Source: Capsulimonas corticalis
GTDB taxonomy: Bacteria; Armatimonadota; Armatimonadia; Armatimonadales; Capsulimonadaceae
Length of the DNA stretch: 64,000 nt
Direction: 5' to 3'
Assembly (NCBI RefSeq): GCF_003574315.2
Contig: NZ_AP025739.1
Location: forward strand, 6,138,001-6,202,000
The position numbers were made by a program, and so were the translations under genes. The notes beneath the pieces were generated by a model. The model was given only the letters and a program-made list of their open reading frames with translations. It was not told the DNA's origin and did not search any database. This document shows positions 1-8,227 of the stretch, in pieces. Within the stretch, counting starts at the first letter, position 1, and every line of letters begins with the position of its first letter.

Positions 1-1
1 C

Positions 2-382
2 GCGACGACCTGGCTTTCCGACGCCGGCGCGCTCTTTGCGGGCCGGGCACTGGGCCGCAACAAACTAGCGCCGGAGATCAGCCCCGCCAAAACGGTGGAG
101 GGCAGCATCGGCGGCTTGATCGCGTCGGGCCTGGGCGGCGTTGTCCTCAGCTTATGGCTGCATCTGCCGATGGGACACGCCATTATCCTGGGCGTCCTCT
201 GCGGCTTCGCCGGGCAGATCGGCGACCTTTGCGAATCCCTGCTCAAGCGCGAGCTGAGCATCAAGGACTTCGGGCACTGGATTCCCGGCCACGGGGGGGT
301 TCTGGACCGCATCGACAGCCTGCTCTTTTCGGCGCCGCTGGCGTTCTATTACATCCAGTTCTTCCTGATCAACAAGCATTAG
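2..382 (+). CDS. cdsA: Phosphatidate cytidylyltransferase, C-terminal part (cut by window start)
   Basis: This membrane enzyme makes CDP-diacylglycerol from phosphatidate and CTP, the branch point of phospholipid synthesis. The frame is open from the first bases, so the gene starts upstream and only about 126 C-terminal residues are visible. The CdsA signature is clear: DAGALFAG, then SPAKTVEG, and the C-terminal block with KR, KDFGHWIPGHGG and DRIDS, which carries the conserved acidic and histidine residues. Hydrophobic segments separate the motifs, as expected for the multi-pass C-terminal half. The gene ends about 30 bases before the next start, so the two may share a transcript, though the next product is unrelated in function. 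The family call is secure. Confidence 0.93.
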   Translation, partial: ATTWLSDAGALFAGRALGRNKLAPEISPAKTVEGSIGGLIASGLGGVVLSLWLHLPMGHAIILGVLCGFAGQIGDLCESLLKRELSIKDFGHWIPGHGGVLDRIDSLLFSAPLAFYYIQFFLINKH

Positions 383-411
383 AGAAATTCGCAAGCACTC
401 GAGAAATCACC

Positions 412-1638
412 ATGGCCTCAAGAACGCGTCTTCCGCTCCGCGCCGCTCTCCTGCCGGCTTTGGGCCTCTGCTCTGCTTTCACCTCGATCGCTGCACACGC
501 GCAGGCGCCGCTGCGCTGCCTGATCGTCGGCGGCGGGCCGGACAAGCAGTACAACCAAGTCGCGATCGAGAGCAATGTGCGATACGTCCAGCGTCTCCTG
601 CCGACCGGGACCAAGAAACGCGTGCTGTTCACCAACGGAAGCCTCACCGCCGCCAACGTCCAGTACGAAGACGAGCATCAGCACGAGCGCTACCGCGCCA
701 CGACCCTGAAATCGATCGACGGTCCGGCGCGCCTTGCAACCTTCCAAAAGACTTTCAGCGGCCTTTCCGCCGACGCCGGCGGCCCCTTCCTGCTCTACTT
801 CACCGGGCATGGCAGTCCGGACGAAGACGGGACCTACACCAACAACGCCTATGACATGTGGGCCGACGACGTGCTCACGGTGGACTCGCTTTCCGACGCG
901 CTCGACAACGCCGACGCATCCTCCCCAACGGTGCTCGTGATGGCGCAGTGCTTTTCCGGAGCGTTCGCCGATGTCGTCTTCCGAAGCGCCCACACCAAGG
1001 GCCCTTCGCTGCGTCCCAATTTCTGCGGTTTCTTCGCCAGCGTCTCCGTACGCCCCGCCGCCGGCTGCACACCCGAAGTCAACGAAGCCGACTATCACGA
1101 CTTCACATCCTATTTCTTCGGCGCCCTCAGCGGCCACGACCGTCTCGGCCACGCCGTCACCGGCGCCGACTACGATCGCGACGGGCGAGTCGGCATGAAC
1201 GAAGCCTTCGCCTACGCCCTGATTCACGACCCGTCCATCGACACCCCCGTGTCCACATCCGACGCCTTCGTGCGCCGCTACGTCAAGACACCCGAACCAA
1301 TCGTCTTCCACACCGCCTACTCCGATGTCCTCAAATGGGCCTCTCCGCCGCAGGCCGCCGCCCTCGAAGCCCTCTCCAAGCAGCTCGGCCTGCACGGCGA
1401 GCTGCGCCTGCTGACCGCCTACCGCACCTTCAAACAGCGCACGACCGACACGCCCGACGCCGACGCCCCCGAAGACGAAGACGAGCTCACCGCCCGCTGG
1501 ATCCGCATCGTCCGCCTCGCCAAAACCATCGTCCTCGCCCACACGCTCACCACCGGCCCCGACGAGGCCCTCAAAACCCAATACGCCGCTTTGCTCCAGG
1601 CTGAATCCGCCAATCCGATCGCTCCCAAAACTCCTTAA
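412..1638 (+). CDS. Secreted caspase-like (clan CD) protein with an EF-hand-type calcium loop
   Basis: The protein has 408 residues from the ATG at 412. A frame open from further upstream lies inside cdsA and is not used. Residues 1-31 form a signal peptide ending AHAQA, so it should be exported. The fold resembles caspase/legumain-type cysteine peptidases: a strand then YFTGHG with His133, and a later strand then AQCFSGAF with Cys180, the expected catalytic dyad. Residues 253-264 (DYDRDGRVGMNE) match a canonical 12-residue EF-hand loop with Asp at positions 1, 3 and 5, Gly at 6 and Glu at 12. The C-terminal 120 residues look helical and are unrecognised. Proteolysis is inferred from the dyad; the substrate is unknown. 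Confidence 0.72.
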   Translation: MASRTRLPLRAALLPALGLCSAFTSIAAHAQAPLRCLIVGGGPDKQYNQVAIESNVRYVQRLLPTGTKKRVLFTNGSLTAANVQYEDEHQHERYRATTLKSIDGPARLATFQKTFSGLSADAGGPFLLYFTGHGSPDEDGTYTNNAYDMWADDVLTVDSLSDALDNADASSPTVLVMAQCFSGAFADVVFRSAHTKGPSLRPNFCGFFASVSVRPAAGCTPEVNEADYHDFTSYFFGALSGHDRLGHAVTGADYDRDGRVGMNEAFAYALIHDPSIDTPVSTSDAFVRRYVKTPEPIVFHTAYSDVLKWASPPQAAALEALSKQLGLHGELRLLTAYRTFKQRTTDTPDADAPEDEDELTARWIRIVRLAKTIVLAHTLTTGPDEALKTQYAALLQAESANPIAPKTP

Positions 1639-1725
1639 CGACTCGTAATTATGGGATAAAATAAGATCGGCTTCGTAAGTCCAGGAGCTCACTCGCAGAG
1701 GGATATCGTTCGGGAGAATTGTGTC

Positions 1726-2913
1726 ATGGCGAGAAAACCTTTCAGGACGCCGGAATCTGACGCCCTTCCCCCCGTTGACCTGTACGAGGCGATTGGCGGC
1801 TCGGCGAAATGCCGCGAGCTTTCCGCCGCGTTCTATGCCCGGGTCGACAACGATCCCACTCTGGCCCCTCTGTTTCCGGGAAAGACTCACAAGTGCGCCA
1901 TCGAGGAGATGTCGGCGTTCCTGGCTCAGTTCCTGGGCGGCCCTTCGAAAGACGCGCAGCGCCGATGGTGGTTAAGCCTCCGTGAGTCCCATCTTCGGTT
2001 TTCGATCGGGCAGAAGGAGCGGAAAGTGTGGGTAGAAATGATGGCCAAAACCTTATCCGATATGGAGATGAGCCAGACCATGCGCAGCGCGTTGATGGAG
2101 CTTTTCGAGGAATCATCCGCATATCTTGTCAATACTGGCCCGGCAGTGGCCGCGACAACTTGCCAGCCGGAAACTTCGGACGTACACACGCAGATTCGAC
2201 ATCGATGGGAGCAGCAATGCGAGTTAGATAAAGCTGTGTTGGCGGTCCGCGAGGGCGACTTAAACCGCGTGACTGCTCTTATCGAGGGGCCGCTGCTGCC
2301 GTCGTGGCTCCAGCAGAGCCGCTCAGTGTTCACGCAGTTCGTAGGAGTTTTGATCGGAAGCGGCCATGACGTCATGGCGGAATACGCGCTGCAAACGTTG
2401 TGGGAGAATCCCGATCTGGCGCACGAACGCTACAGCGGACGCACCCTGCTGCACGCGGCGGCCGCCGCCGGGAATTTGCCGATGGTTGCGCACCTCCTAG
2501 ACCTGGGCGTCGACGCCGACGTCCAGGACGAACGCGGTCATACACCGCTCCACAGCGCAGGAAACGAATGCGGCGGTTCCGGCGCTGTCGTGAGAGCGTT
2601 GGTTCATGGCGGCGCAAGCGTGGATGCCTGTGACGGGGTTAAACGCTGCACGGCGCTGCACATGGCGGCGAGGCGCGGTAATGTCGAGGTTGCCAAGGCG
2701 TTAGTGGAATTCGCCGCGAATATCGAAGCGCGGGACAGTCTTGGCGAAACGCCGCTTCGGCGCGCCGTCAATTGCGGGAAGACTGCTGTCGCGGCGTACC
2801 TGTTGGCGCGGGGAGCTGATCCGCTTTCCGTGGGAAGCAAGGGCCTCACTCCCCTCTCGGCCGCGCGCAGCGACCAAATGCGGCGCTTATTGCAAACCGG
2901 GATCAGGAAGTAA
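1726..2913 (+). CDS. Truncated haemoglobin fused to ankyrin repeats
   Basis: The protein has 395 residues from the ATG at 1726, preceded by CGGGAGAA. Residues about 12-135 form a 2/2 (truncated) globin of the group II type: DLYEAIGG at the start, FYARVDNDPTLAPLFP, FLAQFLGGP, the proximal histidine in RESHLRFSIG and a Trp a few residues later in KVWVEMM. After a helical linker, residues about 225-390 contain four to five ankyrin repeats, seen as GRTLLHAAAAAGN, GHTPLHSAG, CTALHMAARRGN and GETPLRRAVNCGK. There is no signal peptide, so it should be cytosolic. The globin suggests binding of O2, NO or a similar ligand, and the ankyrin part a protein partner. Neither neighbour hints at the partner. 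Confidence 0.85.
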   Translation: MARKPFRTPESDALPPVDLYEAIGGSAKCRELSAAFYARVDNDPTLAPLFPGKTHKCAIEEMSAFLAQFLGGPSKDAQRRWWLSLRESHLRFSIGQKERKVWVEMMAKTLSDMEMSQTMRSALMELFEESSAYLVNTGPAVAATTCQPETSDVHTQIRHRWEQQCELDKAVLAVREGDLNRVTALIEGPLLPSWLQQSRSVFTQFVGVLIGSGHDVMAEYALQTLWENPDLAHERYSGRTLLHAAAAAGNLPMVAHLLDLGVDADVQDERGHTPLHSAGNECGGSGAVVRALVHGGASVDACDGVKRCTALHMAARRGNVEVAKALVEFAANIEARDSLGETPLRRAVNCGKTAVAAYLLARGADPLSVGSKGLTPLSAARSDQMRRLLQTGIRK

Positions 2914-3072
2914 GATATCATAATCTCATATACCGATCCCCCTTTCCATCCTCTCAAGCCCTCCTACAGAGATTTTTGAGCATCTATTGAATAAGACGCG
3001 GTATTGTATTCTCGCGTCGGCGGCAATCGACGCGATTATTCTACTTGCCTGGGAAATCGTGTGAGGCGTCTT

Positions 3073-4104
3073 ATGAAAGCATTGGTCAAGAGCAAATCGG
3101 AACGGGGTCTGTGGCTGGAAGATGTGCCGATGCCGAAGGTCGGTATCAATGATGTGCTGATCAAAGTCGATCGCACGGGCATCTGCGGCACGGATCTGCA
3201 CATTTATCATTGGGACGCCTGGGCGCGAAAGACCGTGCCCGTCCCCCTGGTGACGGGGCATGAGTTTGTCGGCGAGATCGTCGAAGTCGGCTCCAATGTC
3301 AACGATTTCTTTCCCGGCGAAATTGTCAGCGGCGAGGGGCATGTCGTCTGCGGACGCTGCCGTAACTGTCTCGCGGGCCGGCGCCATCTCTGCAAGGACA
3401 CGCAGGGCATCGGCGTCAACCGCCAGGGCGCGTTCGCGGAGTATATCTCCCTGCCGATGACCAACGTCTGGCACCACCGTCCCGGCGTCGATCTGGATCA
3501 GGCGTCGATCTTCGATCCCTTCGGCAACGCCGTCCACACGGCTCTTTCTTTTCCCATTCTCGGCGAAGATGTCCTGATCACCGGCGCGGGCCCGATCGGC
3601 GTGATGGCCGCCGCCGTTTGCCGCCATGCGGGAGCGCGCTTTGTGGTGGTCACCGATGTCAACGAGTATCGTCTGGATCTCGCCCGAAAGATGGGCGCGA
3701 CGGTAGCGGTCAATGTGCGCGAGCAAAATCTGGCGGATGTCCAGCGCGAGTTGGGGATGACGGAAGGCTTCGATGTCGGCCTGGAGATGTCGGGCAACCC
3801 GGCCGCCATGCAGGATATGATCGGCAACATGTGCCACGGCGGCAAAATCGCCATCCTCGGCATTCCCTCCGGCTCCATCGATGTGGACTGGAACAAAGTC
3901 GTCTTCAATATGCTGACCCTGAAGGGCATCTATGGCCGCGAGATGTACGAGACCTGGTACATGATGACCGTGATGCTGCAAAACGGTCTGGATATTTCGC
4001 CGGTCATCACCCACCGATATCACTACACGGAGTACGAAAAGGGATTTGAAGTGATGGATTCGGGCCAGTCGGGCAAAGTCATTCTGAACTGGCGCGACGT
4101 CTGA
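3073..4104 (+). CDS. tdh: L-threonine 3-dehydrogenase
   Basis: This zinc- and NAD-dependent medium-chain dehydrogenase oxidises L-threonine to 2-amino-3-ketobutyrate. The ATG at 3073 gives 343 residues, close to the E. coli enzyme; an upstream in-frame TTG is less likely. Visible features are [13 protein letters not shown] with the catalytic-zinc Cys, GHEFVGEI with the zinc-binding His-Glu, the four-cysteine structural-zinc lobe CGRCRNC plus a later Cys, and the Rossmann glycine motif [11 protein letters not shown]. It lies 11 bases upstream of kbl, and together they convert threonine to glycine and acetyl-CoA, which strongly supports the Tdh call over other alcohol dehydrogenases. Confidence 0.95.
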   Translation: MKALVKSKSERGLWLEDVPMPKVGINDVLIKVDRTGICGTDLHIYHWDAWARKTVPVPLVTGHEFVGEIVEVGSNVNDFFPGEIVSGEGHVVCGRCRNCLAGRRHLCKDTQGIGVNRQGAFAEYISLPMTNVWHHRPGVDLDQASIFDPFGNAVHTALSFPILGEDVLITGAGPIGVMAAAVCRHAGARFVVVTDVNEYRLDLARKMGATVAVNVREQNLADVQRELGMTEGFDVGLEMSGNPAAMQDMIGNMCHGGKIAILGIPSGSIDVDWNKVVFNMLTLKGIYGREMYETWYMMTVMLQNGLDISPVITHRYHYTEYEKGFEVMDSGQSGKVILNWRDV

Positions 4105-4115
4105 AAGGAAACGCA

Positions 4116-5300
4116 ATGTACGGAGCGGTAAAAGATCGGATCGCGCAGGAGATCGGCGCGATCCGTGAGGCGGGACTTTACAAAGACGAGCGCGTGCTGA
4201 GCACGCCGCAGGACGCTCATGTCCAGGTCGGGTCGGATGCCCCGGTGCTCAACATGTGCGCCAACAACTATCTCGGCCTCGCGGAGCATCCCACGGTGAT
4301 CGCCGCCGCGCGCGAATCGCTGGACAAGTGGGGCTACGGCCTGGCCTCGGTGCGCTTTATTTGCGGCACTCAGCAAGTCCACAAGCAGCTTGAAGCCGAA
4401 CTGAGCAGCTTCCTCGGGATGGAGGATACGATCCTCTACTCGTCGTGTTTCGACGCCAACGGCGGCCTCTTCGAAACGCTGCTCGGCGCCGAGGACGCCG
4501 TGATCTCCGACGAGCTCAACCACGCTTCCATTATCGACGGCGTGCGGCTCTGCAAGGCGCAGCGCTTCCGATACCGCAACAACAACATGGAAGACCTCGA
4601 AGCGAAGCTAAAGGAAGCGAGCGGCGCGCGCACTCGCCTGATCGCCACCGACGGCGTCTTCTCCATGGACGGCATCATCGCCGACCTTCCCGCGATCTGC
4701 GAGCTCGCCGAACGCTACGACGCCCTGGTGATGGTGGATGACTCCCACGCGGTCGGCTTCATGGGCAAGACGGGACGCGGGACGCACGAGCATCATGGCG
4801 TCATCGATAAGATCGACATCATCACCGGCACCCTCGGCAAGGCGCTGGGCGGCGCCAGCGGCGGCTACACCAGCGCCCGCCGCGAAATCGTCGAACTGCT
4901 GCGCCAGCGCTCGCGCCCTTACCTCTTCTCCAACTCCCTCGCGCCGGCGATCACCGCGGCGTCTCTCGCCGTTCTGGAGATGCTCACCCACTCCACAGAG
5001 CGACGCGATAAACTCGAAGAAAACACCAAGTTCTTCCGCCAGGGCATCACCGATCTGGGTTACACCGTCGTCCCCGGCGAGCACCCGATCGTGCCGATCA
5101 TGCTCGGCGACGCCGCCCTCGCCGGCCGCGTCTCCGAAGCCATGCTGCGCAAAGGCGTCTACGTGGTCGGCTTCTCTTACCCCGTCGTCCCGCAGGGCAA
5201 AGCGCGCATCCGCACGCAGGTCTCCGCCGCGCACTCCCGCGAAGACCTGGAGTTCGCGATTGCCAAATTCGGCGAAGTAAAGTCGGAATTGGGGATTTGA
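4116..5300 (+). CDS. kbl: Glycine C-acetyltransferase (2-amino-3-ketobutyrate CoA ligase)
   Basis: This cytosolic PLP enzyme cleaves 2-amino-3-ketobutyrate with CoA to glycine and acetyl-CoA. It has 394 residues, the usual length for Kbl in the alpha-oxoamine synthase family. Visible features are the N-terminal [12 protein letters not shown], the substrate-binding [13 protein letters not shown], the cofactor aspartate in [12 protein letters not shown], and the PLP lysine in [23 protein letters not shown] lies just before the ATG at 4116. The product of tdh is unstable, so the tight tdh-kbl arrangement probably ensures channelling and co-expression. Confidence 0.95.
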   Translation: MYGAVKDRIAQEIGAIREAGLYKDERVLSTPQDAHVQVGSDAPVLNMCANNYLGLAEHPTVIAAARESLDKWGYGLASVRFICGTQQVHKQLEAELSSFLGMEDTILYSSCFDANGGLFETLLGAEDAVISDELNHASIIDGVRLCKAQRFRYRNNNMEDLEAKLKEASGARTRLIATDGVFSMDGIIADLPAICELAERYDALVMVDDSHAVGFMGKTGRGTHEHHGVIDKIDIITGTLGKALGGASGGYTSARREIVELLRQRSRPYLFSNSLAPAITAASLAVLEMLTHSTERRDKLEENTKFFRQGITDLGYTVVPGEHPIVPIMLGDAALAGRVSEAMLRKGVYVVGFSYPVVPQGKARIRTQVSAAHSREDLEFAIAKFGEVKSELGI

Positions 5301-5338
5301 CGAGTTTACCGATGACTCAGACGAAGGAAATTTTCACC

Positions 5339-6541
5339 ATGACATCCACAAAAACAACCGCCGCCTCGGTGCTGGCGCTCAGCCTGGCGGGAGCGGCGTT
5401 CACCGTCTCCCCTCTTTTTGCCGACACCCCGGCCTCGCCTTTGTTCTCGGCGAAGACCATCCAGGTGCATGAAGTCTATGCGCAAGTTTCGGGCGCGGAC
5501 GCCACGCTCACGCCCGTGTTTACGTTTGATGTCAAAGTTGTGCGTCCCAGCAAGGTTAAGGTTCTGATGACGGTCAATCAGGATAAGACCGGCAAAGGAA
5601 AGCCGAACCAGTATATCGACGACGGCAAGGTGGAGCGCGAGTATAACTCCAATAAAAACACCTTCACGATTGTCGATGCAAAAACCGCAGGCGACTCGCA
5701 CTCGCAGATTCGCGGGATGTCGATGGTGGATAAGTACCTCACCGCAAAGGGACAGCCGGAGGCGGGCTCCACTCGCACCATCTCCACGGAAACCGTCGGC
5801 GGTCAGGCCTATACGGTTGTTTCGGACAAGCAGCCGCCGCGCCAAAGCGGTCCCAACAAATTTTATGTGGTGACCAGCCAGCTTTGGATCAACAAGGCGA
5901 CGCGGCTTCCCGTAAAGAACAGCTTTATGATGGAGACGGATGGCAAAATCCGCGAAACCGGCCGAATGACCTTCTCGAACTGGGTTCTCAACAAACCCAT
6001 CCCAGCCACGCAGGTCGCCTGGATTCCGCCGGTGGGCGCCACGCTTGGTTCTGAGCCGAAGCTGCTGGCCGCTGGCGCCGTCGCTCCAGACTTCACGGTG
6101 CTGACCTCCGACGGCAAAACGACCCATCTGTCTGACTTCAAAGGGAAGGTCGTGGTGCTTGATTTGTGGGCGACCTGGTGCGGCCCCTGCCAGGCGTCGA
6201 TGCCCCACCTGGACAGTGTCTACAAGGCGACCAAGGACCAAAACGTGCAGGTCCTCGCGGTTTGCGTCTGGGATAAAAAAGACGCCTACGAGAAGTGGCT
6301 GACCGAAAAGGGAACCACGTTCGCCTTCCCCACCTATTTCGACAGCGACAGCAACGACAAGAGCTTCGCCGCGACCAAGTACGGCGTCACCGGCATCCCA
6401 ACGCAATACGTCATCGACAAAGACGGCACGATCGCCGCAAGCAACGTCGGCTACGGCGACGGCGACCACCGCCTGGAAGACGAACTGACCAAGCTCGGAA
6501 TCACCTTGCCCAAGACAACCGCCAGCGCGGACGCGAAATAG
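5339..6541 (+). CDS. Secreted thioredoxin-fold protein (TlpA-like) with an N-terminal lipoprotein-carrier-like domain
   Basis: The ATG at 5339 is chosen because GAAGGAAA lies about 9 bases upstream and a signal peptide begins immediately; earlier in-frame starts add a charged stretch. The protein has 400 residues. Residues 1-29 are a signal peptide ending LFADT. Residues about 40-235 are beta-rich and resemble DUF2092/LolA-like domains by pattern, a weaker call. Residues about 250-395 are a TlpA/redoxin thioredoxin fold with VLDLWATWCGPC and cysteines 281 and 284, plus the cis-proline segment GIPTQYVID. It should act as a thiol-disulphide protein outside the cytoplasm. It overlaps kbl's stop but is functionally unrelated. 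Confidence 0.83.
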   Translation: MTSTKTTAASVLALSLAGAAFTVSPLFADTPASPLFSAKTIQVHEVYAQVSGADATLTPVFTFDVKVVRPSKVKVLMTVNQDKTGKGKPNQYIDDGKVEREYNSNKNTFTIVDAKTAGDSHSQIRGMSMVDKYLTAKGQPEAGSTRTISTETVGGQAYTVVSDKQPPRQSGPNKFYVVTSQLWINKATRLPVKNSFMMETDGKIRETGRMTFSNWVLNKPIPATQVAWIPPVGATLGSEPKLLAAGAVAPDFTVLTSDGKTTHLSDFKGKVVVLDLWATWCGPCQASMPHLDSVYKATKDQNVQVLAVCVWDKKDAYEKWLTEKGTTFAFPTYFDSDSNDKSFAATKYGVTGIPTQYVIDKDGTIAASNVGYGDGDHRLEDELTKLGITLPKTTASADAK

Positions 6542-6564
6542 TCCGTCGCACTCCCAAACGCCAG

Positions 6565-6613
6565 AGCCCCTTTGTACGTGTCTTATCACACTCACAAAGG
6601 GGCTTTGATTTTC
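6565..6613 (+). terminator. Rho-independent terminator after the thioredoxin-fold gene
   Basis: AGCCCCTTTGT at 6565-6575 pairs with ACAAAGGGGCT at 6594-6604, followed by TTGATTTTCT. It sits between convergent genes and may serve both directions. Confidence 0.8.
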
Positions 6614-6638
6614 TATACCTCAAGCGTGAGTGGCTCGG

Positions 6639-7622
6639 CTAAAACGCGAAGCTCCAGTGAGCCGCCAGGGATTTTGCCTCACTTTCCGTCACGGGGATAA
6701 TTGCGCCGTGTTTTGGTGAGGCGAAGTTAGTCGCTTTCATAGCGCCGTTATTGAAATGACCAATATCCTTGAAGTGGACAAAGTCGGTCGTCTCACTGAA
6801 TCCGAAATTGTGCGGCTCGATGCCGAAGATATCGTACATCAGCACATAGGTATCCGTGTCAAGGCGCCGCCAGACGTTGGGAGCTTCGCAGGGCGCATTC
6901 TCCGGATCGATCTTGGCCGGGTTGTAGACGTAGCCTTCGTTGATCTGATCCGATACCGCCTGCCTGAGGCCGCCCGGCGTTTCGTGGGCAACGTAGAACA
7001 TGTGAAACTTATCGCCAACTTTGGTGATATCGGCATCGATAACGTTGACATTCTCGCGCGGGTACTTGAACAGCGGCCTGGGCGTGGTCTCCAGTTTGGT
7101 GAAATCGTCGTCTGCGTATGAGTAATAGAGCATGTTCGGCCCATTACCGAAACGGATAGTGAAGTAGACCATCAGCTTGCCGGTAGCTTCGTCATAAATC
7201 GTTTCCGGCGCCCAAGCGCACCCGATGTCGGCCATTTCGGGAAACGCCTGATCGACACGGAAGATGGCGTGTGACCAATGGATGAGGTCTGTTGACTTCA
7301 TAAAAATCAGCGCACGGTTGTTTCCCCACTCGTACAGTTCGCCTGGCCGCTCCCATTCGGTGTCGCGCAAGCCCGCCTGCTGGGCGTAAATGTGGAGGTC
7401 AGTCATGGCCATGTAGAACGCCCCATCTGGTCCGCGCATGATGTGCGGGTCGCGGATTCCCTTCTGTTCGGCCAGATCGCGTCCGTTCATCACGGGCTTG
7501 GCGTCGTTGATGTCGGTGAACGAGTAGCCATCGTGACTGAGCGCGAAATACACGCTGTGTGTATCGTCTTTGAAATAGACAAACAGGTAGGCGCTCGGGT
7601 CCGCCGGAGTGGTTTGCAGCAT
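6639..7622 (-). CDS. GH43-like five-bladed beta-propeller glycoside hydrolase
   Basis: The start is taken at the ATG at 7622, where TGAAGGA lies about 8 bases upstream, giving 327 residues beginning MLQTTPADPSAYLFVYF. The frame stays open to 7733 and would add a hydrophobic N-terminal anchor, but that start lacks a good ribosome site. The sequence has the GH43-type plan: YLFVYFKDDTHSVYFALS, the RDPHIM motif, IGCAWAPE, and a later DADITKVGDKFHMFYVAH, supplying candidate acidic catalytic residues. Relatives cleave arabinose- or xylose-containing glycans. With no signal peptide at this start it would be cytosolic, acting on imported oligosaccharides. The exact substrate cannot be read from sequence. 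Confidence 0.8.
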   Translation of the reverse strand: MLQTTPADPSAYLFVYFKDDTHSVYFALSHDGYSFTDINDAKPVMNGRDLAEQKGIRDPHIMRGPDGAFYMAMTDLHIYAQQAGLRDTEWERPGELYEWGNNRALIFMKSTDLIHWSHAIFRVDQAFPEMADIGCAWAPETIYDEATGKLMVYFTIRFGNGPNMLYYSYADDDFTKLETTPRPLFKYPRENVNVIDADITKVGDKFHMFYVAHETPGGLRQAVSDQINEGYVYNPAKIDPENAPCEAPNVWRRLDTDTYVLMYDIFGIEPHNFGFSETTDFVHFKDIGHFNNGAMKATNFASPKHGAIIPVTESEAKSLAAHWSFAF

Positions 7623-7895
7623 AAAAGCATCCTTCAAGTAAAATATTACGTACGGCACAACGGGAATAAGAAGGAGAAGGTCGATCGGCCGACGTCGCCA
7701 TCCGATGAGAGCCACCATCAATGACATGATCAAGTATTTGAGCTAGTCTCAATGTTATCACAGCGATATTCCGCTGTCAAGACAGTTCCGTGAATTTTCC
7801 AGTCTCTCGGACACGTGAATATCTCAGGATGCCCCGCGCATTCTCCGCGCGTATAAAGCTGTAAATACTTCAGCGCAATTTGAGTGGCCGGAGCC

Positions 7896-7924
7896 TTGAC
7901 ATTGCCCGGGCTTCGTGATAATAT
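7896..7924 (+). promoter_or_regulatory. Sigma-70-type promoter for the GH63-like gene
   Basis: TTGACA at 7896-7901 and TAATAT at 7919-7924 are separated by exactly 17 bases, with TG one base before the -10 box. Transcription would start near 7931 and run right towards the gene at 8228. Confidence 0.75.
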
Positions 7925-7927
7925 TCA

Positions 7928-7941
7928 TGAAACCGGTTACA
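7928..7941. promoter_or_regulatory. LacI-family operator (cre-like)
   Basis: TGAAACCGGTTACA fits the LacI/CcpA-type consensus TGWAANCGNTNWCA at every position and has the central CG. It lies directly over the predicted transcription start of the preceding promoter, the place where a repressor would block initiation. No LacI-family gene is visible in the window. Confidence 0.65.
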
Positions 7942-8227
7942 CGGTAATAAAGAAGATGTTTGCCGGAATTGCGAGACTGGTCGCTCCATCCAGCGACAAT
8001 CGGCGCTTTCCTTCTGTTCGGCGCGACTGCGGCGCGGGCCGATGCGATGCGCAGCATCCGGCTGCCGCACGGCTATAACGACATTTTGATGTCGTTTCGT
8101 TAGTTCCTTGTTGAATTTGAGTCAGTACTCCCCGATTATTCAGCATCGCCAGCAGATTTTATGAACGTCTAAACATCCGTGAACGGCGTTCCCCAGACTG
8201 AAATTTTGTGAAAGAGCACATCTTCCC

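Larger units (their letters stand above)
7623..8227. other. 605-base intergenic region between GH43-like and GH63-like genes
   Basis: This region holds the promoter and LacI-type operator listed separately, then a leader of about 290 bases before the gene at 8228. Short frames in the leader (7956-8078, and 7960-8103 from a TTG) have no clear homology. The second encodes a signal-peptide-like stretch ending ATAARADA followed by only about 18 residues. I do not call either as a gene. Confidence 0.5.

Noticed and set aside
418-1890. Minus-strand open frame opposite the caspase-like gene
   Set aside because: Gly/Val-rich shadow of a well-supported sense gene, with no motif.
2914-3072. Possible riboswitch before tdh
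   Set aside because: I saw no glycine-type or threonine-type aptamer pairing; the region is short and AT-rich.
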